From Acidimicrobiaceae bacterium (lineage in GTDB: Bacteria > Actinomycetota > Acidimicrobiia > Acidimicrobiales > RAAP-2), in contig PLZW01000035.1 of assembly GCA_003153575.1 (NCBI GenBank), forward strand, positions 176,148 to 240,147: a stretch of 64,000 bases of DNA, written 5' to 3'. Of the stretch, positions 20,904 through 30,767 are shown in pieces; within the stretch, counting starts at the first letter, position 1; every line of letters begins with the position of its first letter. The notes below the pieces were generated by a model. It was not told the DNA's origin. It saw only the letters and a program-made list of their open reading frames with translations, and searched no databases. The translations under genes and the position numbers were made by a program.

Positions 20904-21064
20904 CCGGCTCCCGGAGGCACCCTCCCCGACGGCCCTAGGGACGAACCCTCCACCAGGGAGGTCTCGACGATCCGTCGTGCGAGGTGTTCAAGGTCCACCT
21001 CCCCAGTATGGGTCGGGGGGTCGGAGGACGCTCTGACCTTCGTCCGACGACGGGCCGCAAACCC

Positions 21065-21574
21065 CTACTCGCCGACCGTGCCGTCGATCGCCTCGCGGAG
21101 CAGGTCGGCGTGCCCGGCGTGCCGGGCCGTCTCCTCGATGAGATGCAGCACCATCCAGCGCAAGGAGAACTGCTGGCCGCTGTCCAGCGGCATGACCGAC
21201 AGCGCATCCAACGACGCCGCTTGGAGGACGACGGTCCGGGTCCGGTCACAGGCCTGGCAGTAGCGGTCGTGGAGCTGGTCGGGTGAGCATTCGGCGGCGG
21301 TGCGGAACTCCCAATCAGGGTCGGCCGTCCAATCCACCTGCGACCACGGCTCGCCTTCGGGCAGACCCAGGAACCGGACCTGGGCCCAAGAGTCCTCGAC
21401 GAGGGCCAGGTGGTTCAAGATGCCGCCCAACGACAGAGTGGACGGAGGGTGGATCTGGGCCATCTGCCCGCCTGAGAGCCCGTCGGCCTTCATGACGACG
21501 GTGGCCCGTTGGAAGTCCAGGAACTGAGTCAGGAGCTCTGTCTCGGGGGCGGTCCCGACCGTTTGATTGCGCAT
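21065..21574 (-). CDS. DinB/DUF664 family protein
   Basis: ILNHLALVEDSWAQV, HLIEETARHAGHADLLREAIDGTVGE. Confidence 0.88.
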   Translation of the reverse strand: MRNQTVGTAPETELLTQFLDFQRATVVMKADGLSGGQMAQIHPPSTLSLGGILNHLALVEDSWAQVRFLGLPEGEPWSQVDWTADPDWEFRTAAECSPDQLHDRYCQACDRTRTVVLQAASLDALSVMPLDSGQQFSLRWMVLHLIEETARHAGHADLLREAIDGTVGE

Positions 21575-21704
21575 CCTTCGATACTGCCCCGTCCGCGGGG
21601 ATCAGGCCACCGCGATCGACCGACACGACCGTCGGCGACACCGGACTGTCGCAGCCTCCCGGATCTCCCGTATCCCGTGCCCGGGCCAACGGTAAGTTGG
21701 CGCG

Positions 21705-22109
21705 ATGGCAACCACGCACGATGATCTTCCCCCAGGTCTCGGAAATGCCCGGTTCGTGGGCTTCGTGCCGGTCCGGGATCTCGGCGTCGCCCGAATGTTC
21801 TACGAAGGGACGCTGGGCTTGGCCGTCACCACGGCGAGCCCGTTCGCCGTAGTCGTCGACGCCGGTGGCACGTCACTGCGTCTGACCGAGGTGCCCGGCC
21901 TCGAGCCGCAGCCGTTCACCATCGCCGGATGGGAGGTGTCCGACATCACCGCTGTCGTCGACCTCCTGGCGTCGCGCGGAGTCGCCTTCCGTCGCTACGA
22001 CGGCATGGAGCAGGACGAGCGTGGGATCTGGACCACGCCCGGTGGTGACCGGGTGGCCTGGTTCGGTGACACCGACGGGAACACCCTGTCGTTGACGATG
22101 TTCGCCTGA
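21705..22109 (+). CDS. VOC family protein
   Basis: FVGFVPVRDLGVARMFYEGTLGLAV...WFGDTDGNTLSLTMF. Confidence 0.88.
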   Translation: MATTHDDLPPGLGNARFVGFVPVRDLGVARMFYEGTLGLAVTTASPFAVVVDAGGTSLRLTEVPGLEPQPFTIAGWEVSDITAVVDLLASRGVAFRRYDGMEQDERGIWTTPGGDRVAWFGDTDGNTLSLTMFA

Positions 22110-22147
22110 CCGCCGCGGCCCGGCCGGCGGTGCCTCGTGCGTCCGCC

Positions 22148-22996
22148 CTACTCCTCGGCGTTGCCGATGTCGGCCAGCATGCCCACCATCGACTCGGTCC
22201 GGGACCGCGAGTTGCGGTAGGTGGGCCCGGTCGTGAGTCCCCCGTCCACGGCGATGGCCTGGCCGTTCACGAAGCTCGACGAGTCACTTGCGAGCCACAG
22301 CGCACACTCGGCGATGTCGATCGGCTGGCCGGAGCGCTTCATGGGGGCCACGTCGGCCAGGACCACCTCCATGACGGCAATCGTCTTCTGGGCCGCCTGC
22401 CCGTCGAGGCCGGCGCCCCGCCCGAAGATCGAGGTGGCGATGCCGCCGGGGCAGATGGCGTTGACCCGGACTCCGTCCTCGCCCAACTCGTTGGCGGTGG
22501 TCCTGGTCAGGTGGGCGATGGCCGCCTTGCAGGCGCTGTAGTCGTGGCCGCCGTAGTTGGCCTGGAGGCCAGCCACACTGGCCGTGTTGATGATGCTGCC
22601 GCGTCCTTGGGGACGCATCACCCGGGCCGCGGCCCGGATGCCCAGGAACACGCCCCGAAGGTGGATCCCGACCGTCTTGTCGAACAGCGCCATGTCGATC
22701 TCCTCGACACGGCCGAGCGAGCCCGGATTGCCGGCGTTGTTGAACACGCAGTCGAGGCCACCGAAGGCCGACAGCGCCTCGTCGATGGCGTGCTCGATGG
22801 CACCCTCCTCGGCCACATCGACATGCACGTAGCGGGCCTGGTCGCCGAGCTCGACGGCGATGGCCTTCCCGCGCTCGTCGTCGACGTCGGCCAGGATGAC
22901 TGTGGCCCCCTCGGCCACGAACAGCCGGGCTGTCTGCTCGCCGATCCCGCTGGCGGCTCCGGTGATGACGGCACGGCGGCCTTCGAGACGCGACAT
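22148..22996 (-). CDS. SDR family oxidoreductase
   Basis: GRRAVITGAASGIGEQTARLF, NNAG, YSACKAAI motifs. Confidence 0.92.
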   Translation of the reverse strand: MSRLEGRRAVITGAASGIGEQTARLFVAEGATVILADVDDERGKAIAVELGDQARYVHVDVAEEGAIEHAIDEALSAFGGLDCVFNNAGNPGSLGRVEEIDMALFDKTVGIHLRGVFLGIRAAARVMRPQGRGSIINTASVAGLQANYGGHDYSACKAAIAHLTRTTANELGEDGVRVNAICPGGIATSIFGRGAGLDGQAAQKTIAVMEVVLADVAPMKRSGQPIDIAECALWLASDSSSFVNGQAIAVDGGLTTGPTYRNSRSRTESMVGMLADIGNAEE

Positions 22997-23099
22997 GGCG
23001 GGACTCCGATCGATCGCGGGTGGGTCCGGGCGCATCGTGGCACGCCCACCCACGAGCGTCAACGCAGAGCGCGTACGGTACCGACTCGGGCGGTGGCGG

Positions 23100-24584
23100 C
23101 TAGCGGATCACCCGGCGGACGCCGGCCGCCGTGGCCAGGTCCGGGTGGGTGGTGTCGATGTAGGTCGGCACCGGGATGGCCTCGAGCTCCTCGTGCGCAT
23201 CGCCGGGGCGGGGCTCCGACTTGACTGTCGAGTACTCGCCCTCGGCCGAGCGGGACACCACAAGCGCGCGCTTGCGCTTGCCGATGCCCTCGGCGGCCCG
23301 CATCTCGTTGCAGATCTTGTACGTGAGGAAGTACGCCACGATCGGTGCCAACGGCACGAAGAAGCGGAAGAACCAGAGCACATCGAGGAGGGGCAGCTGG
23401 AAGAAGTTGGCCATCACGTCGGTCGAGGAGGCGAAGAACACGGCGAACAGCAGGGTCAGCATGGATGCACCGGCCGCCGTCCGCTTGGGGCGGTCCCGCG
23501 GGCGGTCCAGCAGGTTGTGGTAGTTCGTGTCCTTCGTGTAGATCGACTCGATGAACGGCCAGACGATCAGGATGTTGAAGACCAGGCCCGGGAAGACCAC
23601 GGCCGGCAGGAACACCTCGAGCGGGATGGTGTGGCCCCAGCCCACCCACTCCCAGCTCGGCATGATCCGGAGCGCACCGTCGAGCCAGCCCATGTACCAG
23701 TCCGGCTGCACGGCGTACGAGATCTGATAGGGCTCGTATTGACCGAACTGCCAGATCGGGTTGATCTGGGCGAAGCCACCGAGTCCGAAGGTGACGGCGC
23801 TGGCCATGAAGAGGAAGCCGGTCGTCTTGGCGATGAAGGTCGGGAACATCGGCGAGCCGACCACGTTGTGTTCGGTCTTGCCCTTACCCGGAAACTGGGT
23901 GTGCTTCTGTTTGACCAGCAGCCCCAGGTGGGCCGCCAGCAGCCCGACGATGATCGCCGGGACGATCAGCACGTGGAGCACGTAGAACCTCGGAATGATG
24001 ATGCCCGAGCCCGGGTAGTTGCCCCCGAAGAGGAAGAAGCTGAGGTACGTGCCGACCAGCGGGATCGACTCGGTGATGGAGTAGGCGATGCGGATACCGG
24101 TACCGGACACCAGGTCGTCGGGAAGCGAGTAGCCGAGGAACCCGTTGACGATGCCCAGGATGAGCATCAGGGTGCCGACGATCCAGTTGAACTCGCGGGG
24201 CTTGCGGAAGGCCCCGGTGAAGAACACCCGGGCCATGTGGACGGCGATGGCGCCGAGGAAGATGTCGGCCGCCCAGTGGTGGGCCTGGCGCATCAACAGG
24301 CCGGAGCGGACGTCGAAAGAGAGGCCGACGGTCGACGCGTAGGCCTCCGACACGCGCTGGCCGCGCAGCGGCACGTAGCTGCCGTGGTAGACGATCTCGT
24401 GTCCGGAGGGTACGAAGTAGAGGGTGAGGAAGACTCCCGTGCCCAGCAGGATCACGAACGAGTACAGGGCGATCTCGCCCAACATGAACGACCAGTGATC
24501 GGGGAAGATCTTGTCGAGGAAGGTGCGGCCGCCCTTGGCGATGCCCAGGCGGTCGTCCACCCAGTTGAGGGATTTGTCGATCAT
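23100..24584 (-). CDS. qcrB: Cytochrome bc1 complex cytochrome b subunit
   Basis: RQAHHWAADIFLGAIAVHMARVF haem ligands, PDWYMGWLDGALRIMPSWEW; start at MIDKSLNW overlapping qcrA stop. Confidence 0.95.
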   Translation of the reverse strand: MIDKSLNWVDDRLGIAKGGRTFLDKIFPDHWSFMLGEIALYSFVILLGTGVFLTLYFVPSGHEIVYHGSYVPLRGQRVSEAYASTVGLSFDVRSGLLMRQAHHWAADIFLGAIAVHMARVFFTGAFRKPREFNWIVGTLMLILGIVNGFLGYSLPDDLVSGTGIRIAYSITESIPLVGTYLSFFLFGGNYPGSGIIIPRFYVLHVLIVPAIIVGLLAAHLGLLVKQKHTQFPGKGKTEHNVVGSPMFPTFIAKTTGFLFMASAVTFGLGGFAQINPIWQFGQYEPYQISYAVQPDWYMGWLDGALRIMPSWEWVGWGHTIPLEVFLPAVVFPGLVFNILIVWPFIESIYTKDTNYHNLLDRPRDRPKRTAAGASMLTLLFAVFFASSTDVMANFFQLPLLDVLWFFRFFVPLAPIVAYFLTYKICNEMRAAEGIGKRKRALVVSRSAEGEYSTVKSEPRPGDAHEELEAIPVPTYIDTTHPDLATAAGVRRVIR

Positions 24585-25549
24585 GGACGCTCCCAGAATC
24601 CCGGGCCGACGGCCTGGTCGAAGGTGCCGTTGGCCCGCATCTGACCGGTGGCGTCCACCGCCAGCGGCAGCTGGGGCAGCGGGCGGGGGGCGGGGCCGAA
24701 CTGCGGGATGGCCCCGGCGTTGACGTTGAAGATCGACTGGTGGCACGGGCACACCAGCTGCTGGGTCTTCTCCTGGTAGAGGCCCACGGGGCAGCCGAGG
24801 TGGGTGCACAGCTTCGAGTAGGCCACGTAGCCGGCGGCCGTCCACTCCGTGTTCCCGGGTGGCTCGAGCGTGTAGTGCTCGTTCGGTGCCTGCTGGGCCA
24901 AGCGAATCAGGATGACCTGGTCGGGGGACGAGCCCTCGTAGCCCTGGGGGAAGACGGTGAGTACGCCGCCCACGTCGAGGTCGTCGACCATGACTTGGCG
25001 ACCCCCGACGGTCACCAGCTTCGATCCCTGGCGCCAGTTGGTGGTGAACAACGAGACGTCGGTCGAGCCGTGCGGGTCCTCGGACTTGGCCGGCTTGGGG
25101 CCGAGTGAACGCACGCCCGGAATGAGGAGGGCGAGGGTCATGATGCCGCCGCCGACGGCGAAGAGGCCGAGGAGCAGTCCCCGGCGCTTGACCTCGAGGC
25201 CACCGCGTCCGGTGATCGCCGCGTTGAAGGCGGACCGCTCGTCGTCGGTCGAGTGGAAGTCGTGACGCTCCTCCACGAAGGGCCCCTGGGGCATCAGGTA
25301 CTTGCCCCAGGAGATGGTGCCGATGCCCAGTCCGAGCATGCCCACAGTCAAGGTGGCGGCCTGCCACTGTGTGCTGGCGTCGACCCAGTAGGCCCAGATG
25401 AAGCCGACGAAGCCGATCATGCCGATGACGATGGCCACCGCGGCCAGGGCCTCCATCCGCTCGGGGTGCCCGGTGGCGGGCTGCAGGTGGGGGTCGTCGA
25501 GTGCGGCCGGTGGCAGCGGGCCGTCGAGGCGAATGTTGTGGTCGCTCAC
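24581..25549 (-). CDS. qcrA: Cytochrome bc1 complex Rieske iron-sulfur subunit
   Basis: CTHLGCPVG...CPCHQSIFNVNAG Rieske cluster motif; three N-terminal TMs. Confidence 0.95.
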   Translation of the reverse strand: MSDHNIRLDGPLPPAALDDPHLQPATGHPERMEALAAVAIVIGMIGFVGFIWAYWVDASTQWQAATLTVGMLGLGIGTISWGKYLMPQGPFVEERHDFHSTDDERSAFNAAITGRGGLEVKRRGLLLGLFAVGGGIMTLALLIPGVRSLGPKPAKSEDPHGSTDVSLFTTNWRQGSKLVTVGGRQVMVDDLDVGGVLTVFPQGYEGSSPDQVILIRLAQQAPNEHYTLEPPGNTEWTAAGYVAYSKLCTHLGCPVGLYQEKTQQLVCPCHQSIFNVNAGAIPQFGPAPRPLPQLPLAVDATGQMRANGTFDQAVGPGFWERP

Positions 25550-26499
25550 TGGCGATCTCCGATCCAGAAGCAGACGAGCATCAGCACACCGACACCGATC
25601 AGGAGCCCGACGAAGCCCTCACCGACCGGGCCGATGCCGCCCAACCCGGCGCCGCCGGCGTTGTTCGGGTGCTGGAGCACGCCGGTCACGTAGGCCGTGA
25701 TGTCTCGGGCCTCGGTGTCGGTAATGTTGCCCGGGCTGAACCGGGGCATGTTGCCCGGTCCCGAGCGGATGGCTTCGATCACCTGGGTCGGGGTGGCGAG
25801 GTGCAGGCTCGGGGCGTAGGCGCCGAAGGCCAGTGCGTCACCCGCCCCGGAGATGGTGTGGCAGGCAGCACAGTTGAGGGTGAACAGCGTGTTGCCGGAC
25901 TCGAGGTCGGCCCCTGCCGTCTTGACCAGGGGGACCTTGGTGCCCTGGCCCGGGGCCAACGACTGCACCCAGGCGGCGATCTCCAGGGTCTGGATCCGGT
26001 TGAATCGGGGCGGCTTGCGGATGGCCTGGGCGCTGATGTTCTCCAGCGGCATCCGACCGGTGGAGACCCAGAAGTCGACCGTCCCGGCGCCCAGACCCTC
26101 GAGGTTGGGTGCGATTGCCACGCCGTTTTTCACGACCCCGTTGGCCAGGGGTCCGTGGCAGCTGGCGCAGTTGGCCGCGAACAGCGCCTGGCCGGGGGCG
26201 ATGAACGACGCTGGCAGATCGGTGTAGATGATGCCGCCCTGGTTGGACGGCGCGGCGTTCTTGGCCGCGGCCGATGGCGACGGTACGGCGGTGACGGCGG
26301 TGGGCGTCTGCTGGACGGTGCCGGGCTGGGCGCCGGGCACGGTCGAGACGGTGGTCGGAGCGGTGGTGGTCGAGCTGGTGTCGGCCCGGGCCGGACCGGA
26401 GGAGAAAGCGACCAGACCGAACACGGCCACGGCGCCCACCAGGGCGGCGGGTGCGGCCAGCCGGGCCGTCATGGGGCGGCGGGAGGTGCGCTGACTCAC
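25546..26499 (-). CDS. qcrC: Cytochrome bc1 complex dihaem cytochrome c subunit
   Basis: Two CxxCH motifs (CASCHGPLANG, CAACHTISGAG), signal and C-terminal TM; GTG start at 26499 overlapping ctaE stop. Confidence 0.93.
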   Translation of the reverse strand: MSQRTSRRPMTARLAAPAALVGAVAVFGLVAFSSGPARADTSSTTTAPTTVSTVPGAQPGTVQQTPTAVTAVPSPSAAAKNAAPSNQGGIIYTDLPASFIAPGQALFAANCASCHGPLANGVVKNGVAIAPNLEGLGAGTVDFWVSTGRMPLENISAQAIRKPPRFNRIQTLEIAAWVQSLAPGQGTKVPLVKTAGADLESGNTLFTLNCAACHTISGAGDALAFGAYAPSLHLATPTQVIEAIRSGPGNMPRFSPGNITDTEARDITAYVTGVLQHPNNAGGAGLGGIGPVGEGFVGLLIGVGVLMLVCFWIGDRQ

Positions 26500-27110
26500 T
26501 TGAGGAGGAAGAGGCAGCTGTAGAGGCCGACCCACACCACGTCGACGAAGTGCCAGTAGTAGCTGACGCCCTGGAAGACCGGCGTCTCGCCGGGGTCGCC
26601 GGCCGGGCCCCGCAGGCGGGTCAGGAGGAAGAGCATGGCGGCCAGGCCCAGGAACACGTGGAGTCCGTGGAGTCCCGAGGAGATGTAGAAGATCGACCCG
26701 TAGGACGTCTGGGTGGGGTTGGTGGCGTGGTCGTGGGACAGGCTCACCCACTCGAAGAACTGGTTGGCCACGAACAGGCTGCCCAGGACCAGGGTGATCC
26801 AAATCCAGAGCTTCGCGCTCTTGCGCTCGCCCCGCTCCTGGTCCCAGACGGCCTTCTGCATGGTGAAGCTCGAGGCCACCAGGATGATGGTGAAGATTCC
26901 CGCCCGCACGGTGTCGAGGTGGGCCCCCGGGGGCGGCCAGACCGACGAGTGGGCCCGGAGGGTGAAGAAGGCGGCGAAGATGGAGCTGAAGAACATCACC
27001 TCGGAGCCGAGCCAGATGATCACGCCTACCGCCAGCATCGGCGGCCGGTCGGGTATGTGGCGCGGCGGGCGTGCGCTGATGGCCGGATCGGCGGCGAGAG
27101 CCTGGGTCAC
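26496..27110 (-). CDS. ctaE: Cytochrome c oxidase subunit III
   Basis: LGSEVMFFSSIFAAFFTLRA, SGLHGLHVFLGL, SYYWHFVDVVWVGLYSCLFLLK. Confidence 0.95.
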   Translation of the reverse strand: MTQALAADPAISARPPRHIPDRPPMLAVGVIIWLGSEVMFFSSIFAAFFTLRAHSSVWPPPGAHLDTVRAGIFTIILVASSFTMQKAVWDQERGERKSAKLWIWITLVLGSLFVANQFFEWVSLSHDHATNPTQTSYGSIFYISSGLHGLHVFLGLAAMLFLLTRLRGPAGDPGETPVFQGVSYYWHFVDVVWVGLYSCLFLLK

Positions 27111-27230
27111 GGCGTACGTTTTAGTCGATACGGCGCTCGGAGAGCCAACTCGCCCCGCACCCCGGATCGAGGCTTGCTGACCTGGGTCTTCGACGCCATC
27201 GCCCGGGGTCCGACCGGGAGCGCCCGAGCC

Positions 27231-29510
27231 TCAGTCCAGGGCGGACAGGGCCGTCGGGGGGGTCGTCAACGACACCACCGCCAGGCGCTGGGTGGGCCGG
27301 GTCAGGGCAACGTACAGCGTGCGCAGGCCCCGGGCCGTTTCGCCGGCGATGACGGCCGGCTCGACAACCACGACCGAGTCGAACTCCAGCCCATTGGCCG
27401 AGTCGGCCCCCAGCAGCACGAGGGGCTCGGACAGCCCTCCCTTGCGCATGTCCCGGGCGTCGACCACCGGGACACCCGACTCCTCGAGGGCGGCAGCCAG
27501 TACGTCGCGGAGCGACTCGGGGGTCAGGATCGCCACCCGGCCGGGTCGCACGGCGTCGACCTCCTCCTCGGCCGCCCTGGCCACGGCCCGGGCCAGGTCG
27601 CTCGTGGTCGCCGGGCCGTCGCTGCCCGTCACCTGCAGCATCCTGGGCTCGACCCCGGTGCGCCGCACCGGGGTGGGCGGGGCGAGCTCGGGAGCGGCCA
27701 CGGCCAGGACCCGGCTGGCCACGGCCAGGACCTCGGCGGGAGTGCGGTAGCTCACCGTGAGCTCGACGGTGCGGGCCGACCGCCGCCGCGGCAGGTGCTC
27801 GACGATGTCGTCCCACGAGGCCGGGGCCCACGGCGCGGTGGCCTGGGCGATGTCCCCCACCACCGTCATCGAGCCGGCCAGGGACCGTCTGGTCAGCATC
27901 CGCAGCTGCATGGGCGAGAGGTCCTGGACCTCGTCGACCACGATGTGCCCGTACTTGCGCACCGCCTCGTCGGCGCCCCCGTTGCGCGGCCCGAGCAGGT
28001 GCCGGGCCTCGTCGACCAGCGCGGCGTCGGCCGGGGTCCACGACACGTCGTCGAACGACGCCGAACGCGGACGCCGCAGCAGGGCCTGCTCCTCGGGGGA
28101 GAGGACCCCCCGGGCGGCGGCGGCGATCAGCGCCGGCGCGCCGTAGAGGTCGTGAAGCAGCTCGTGGGGCGACAGGCGGGGCCACATCCGGTCGAGGGCC
28201 TCGGCCAGCTCCGGAACCCGCTTCACTTTGCGTGAGAAGTCCTCGAAGTCGAACTCGTCGTCGTCGAGCTCGGCCGGATCCTCGTAACCGGGGAAGGCCG
28301 TCACCGACGACGGCGAGCCGGCGCCCAGCCGCTGCTGGGTCTGTCGGGCCCGGTCGGCCAGCACCTGGGCCACCGAGCGCTCGACCAGGCGCCGTCGGGC
28401 ATTATGGGTGCCCGGGCGGCGGCGGGCGCCCTCCACGATCGTGCGCGCGTCCTGCGAGCTGAGGCGCAGCACCAGTGCCCCGTAGGGCACCGCTACGTCC
28501 CCCGACAACGGGCGCTGGCGGGTGCGCACGGCCCGGGCGATCACTTTGGCCATCCGCACGTCGCCCTTCAGGCGGGCCACGTCGGCCGGGCCGTTCTCGC
28601 GGATCTTGATTTCGGGGACCAGGCCGGCCACGGTCGACAGTGTGACCCCCGTCTCGCCCAACGATGGCAGGACCTGTTCGATGTAGCGCAGGAACAGCGG
28701 GTTGGGCCCGACCACCAGCACCCCCTGGCGCTCGAGCGGGAACCGGTGGGTGTAGAGGAGGTAGGCGGCGCGGTGCAGGGCCACCGCCGTCTTGCCGGTG
28801 CCCGGACCACCTTGGACGACCAGGACGCCGCTGAGCGGCGAACGGATGATCTCGTCCTGCTCGGCCTGGATGGTCGAGACGATGTCGGTCATCCGGCCCG
28901 ACCGGGCCCGGTCCAGGGCGGCCAACAGGGCGGCGGGACCGCCGATGGGCAGGTCGCCCACGATCAACTCACCCGACGGGTCCCCGGGATGCTCCACCCC
29001 GTCGCTGCCCTCCACGGTGTCGGTCACATGGCCCGGGCTGGTGAATCGCTCGTCCTCGACGCTCACCACTTTGCGGCCCTGGAGGGCCAGGTGACGGCGC
29101 AGGACGAGACCGAGGGGGTCCCGTCCGGTGGCCCGGTAGAAGGGCTCGGCCACCGGTGCCCGCCAGTCGACTACCAGCGGCTCGTGGTCCGGCCCGTGGA
29201 TGGCCAGACGACCGATGTGGAAGGTCTCGGTGTCGGGGGGGGAGCCGTTGCCGTCGGGCCCGTCCTCGTCGACCACCCGGTCGATCCGCCCGAAGGTCAG
29301 CGCCTGGTCGCCGATATCGAGCTGCTCGAGTCGGGCCAGGCTGGTGCGCACGATGACGTCTCGCTCGGTGCGGGACTGGAAGGTGCCGCCCCTCCCGAGG
29401 TCGAGCACCCCTTCGAGCATGGAGTTGGCGTCGCCCCGCATGGCGTCCAGCCGCGCGTAGGCGAGGTCGACGAAGTCCTGCTCGGCCTCCAGCTCCGTCT
29501 CCACCCCCAC
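27231..29510 (-). CDS. HelD-like UvrD/Rep superfamily helicase (RNA polymerase recycling factor type)
   Basis: N-terminal EAEQDFVDLAYARLDAMR..., FGRIDR, VVDWRAPVAEPFYRATGRDPLGLVLRRHL, GPGTGKTAVALHRAAYLLYTHR, VVDEVQDLSPMQLRML. Confidence 0.87.
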   Translation of the reverse strand: MGVETELEAEQDFVDLAYARLDAMRGDANSMLEGVLDLGRGGTFQSRTERDVIVRTSLARLEQLDIGDQALTFGRIDRVVDEDGPDGNGSPPDTETFHIGRLAIHGPDHEPLVVDWRAPVAEPFYRATGRDPLGLVLRRHLALQGRKVVSVEDERFTSPGHVTDTVEGSDGVEHPGDPSGELIVGDLPIGGPAALLAALDRARSGRMTDIVSTIQAEQDEIIRSPLSGVLVVQGGPGTGKTAVALHRAAYLLYTHRFPLERQGVLVVGPNPLFLRYIEQVLPSLGETGVTLSTVAGLVPEIKIRENGPADVARLKGDVRMAKVIARAVRTRQRPLSGDVAVPYGALVLRLSSQDARTIVEGARRRPGTHNARRRLVERSVAQVLADRARQTQQRLGAGSPSSVTAFPGYEDPAELDDDEFDFEDFSRKVKRVPELAEALDRMWPRLSPHELLHDLYGAPALIAAAARGVLSPEEQALLRRPRSASFDDVSWTPADAALVDEARHLLGPRNGGADEAVRKYGHIVVDEVQDLSPMQLRMLTRRSLAGSMTVVGDIAQATAPWAPASWDDIVEHLPRRRSARTVELTVSYRTPAEVLAVASRVLAVAAPELAPPTPVRRTGVEPRMLQVTGSDGPATTSDLARAVARAAEEEVDAVRPGRVAILTPESLRDVLAAALEESGVPVVDARDMRKGGLSEPLVLLGADSANGLEFDSVVVVEPAVIAGETARGLRTLYVALTRPTQRLAVVSLTTPPTALSALD

Positions 29511-29663
29511 CTCCTGTCTGGCCTGCGCCTGTCCGGAGCCCGAACCCCGGGCGGTGCTTCCGGCTCAGGGGAACCCTCGATTGTATGCGCCGGGGGCCGG
29601 GCGCGCTCCAAGGGGCGTGGCGCCGCTCCCGGAGGCGGGGTCGACCACTCCTAGACTCGGCCC

Positions 29664-30767
29664 ATGTCCACCGCAGCGCCGCGCGCGCCCGGCGGGTCCG
29701 CTGATGCGCCCGGCCGCTTCGACGACACCCCGTTCATCCGGGCCTGCCGCGGCCAGTCCGTGCCCCACGTCCCCGTGTGGTTCATGCGCCAGGCGGGTCG
29801 GTCCCTGCCCGAGTACCGGGCGGCCCGGGGGGCGGGCAGCATCCTCGACGCCATCGCCCAGCCGGAGCTGGTGGCCGAGCTCACCCGCCAGCCCGTCGAT
29901 CGCTACGGCACCGACGCCGCCATCTTCTTCAGCGACATCGTGGTGCCGGCCGCCGCCGTCGGCTTCGGCGTCGACGTCGCTCCGGGCACCGGCCCCGTGG
30001 TGGCCGAGCCCTTCCGCTCGGCAGCCGACCTCGCCCGCCTGCGGCCCCTCGAGCCCGAAGTCGACACCCCCTACGTGATCGAGGCGGTAGACCTGCTCAG
30101 CCGATCGCTCGACGTGCCCCTCATCGGCTTCGCCGGTGGGCCGTTCACCGTGGCCAGCTACCTGGTCGAGGGTGGGCCGTCCAAGAACTTCACCCGTGTC
30201 AAGTCGCTGATGCAATCGGATCCCGGCCTGTGGCACGACCTGGTGGAGCGCCTGACCGACATGGCATTGGCCTCGCTGCGTTCGCAGCTGGACGCCGGGG
30301 TCGCAGCCGTGCAGGTCTTCGACAGCTGGGCCGGCATCCTGAGCCCCCGCCACTACGCCGAACTGGTGCTGCCGGCCACCACCCGCCTGTTCGCCGACCT
30401 GGAGGCGTCCCACCCCGGCACCCCCACCATCCTCTTCGGGGTGGGCACGGGCGAGCTCCTCGGACTCATGTCGACCGCCGGCCCATCGGTGGTGGGCATC
30501 GACTGGCGGGTGCCCCTCGACGAGGCACGCCGCCGGGTCGGTGCCGGCGTGGCCGTGCAGGGCAACCTCGACCCGGCGATGTGCCTCGGATCGTGGAAGG
30601 TGGCCGCCGCCGAGACCCGGGAGGTGCTCGACCGGGCCGGCACCACCCCTGGCCACGTCTTCAACCTGGGCCACGGCGTGCTGCCCGAGACCGACCCGGG
30701 CATCCTCGAACAGGTGGTGGCGCTGGTCCACGCCGAAGGCCGGGCCGGCGTGGGGACGCTTCAGTGA
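29664..30767 (+). CDS. hemE: Uroporphyrinogen decarboxylase
   Basis: VPVWFMRQAGRSLPEYR, FAGGPFTVASYLVEGG, DSWAGILSP. Confidence 0.96.
   Translation: MSTAAPRAPGGSADAPGRFDDTPFIRACRGQSVPHVPVWFMRQAGRSLPEYRAARGAGSILDAIAQPELVAELTRQPVDRYGTDAAIFFSDIVVPAAAVGFGVDVAPGTGPVVAEPFRSAADLARLRPLEPEVDTPYVIEAVDLLSRSLDVPLIGFAGGPFTVASYLVEGGPSKNFTRVKSLMQSDPGLWHDLVERLTDMALASLRSQLDAGVAAVQVFDSWAGILSPRHYAELVLPATTRLFADLEASHPGTPTILFGVGTGELLGLMSTAGPSVVGIDWRVPLDEARRRVGAGVAVQGNLDPAMCLGSWKVAAAETREVLDRAGTTPGHVFNLGHGVLPETDPGILEQVVALVHAEGRAGVGTLQ

Noticed and set aside
22130-23224. 364-aa plus-strand ORF over the SDR gene
   Set aside because: Antisense to a clear SDR with Rossmann and YxxxK motifs.
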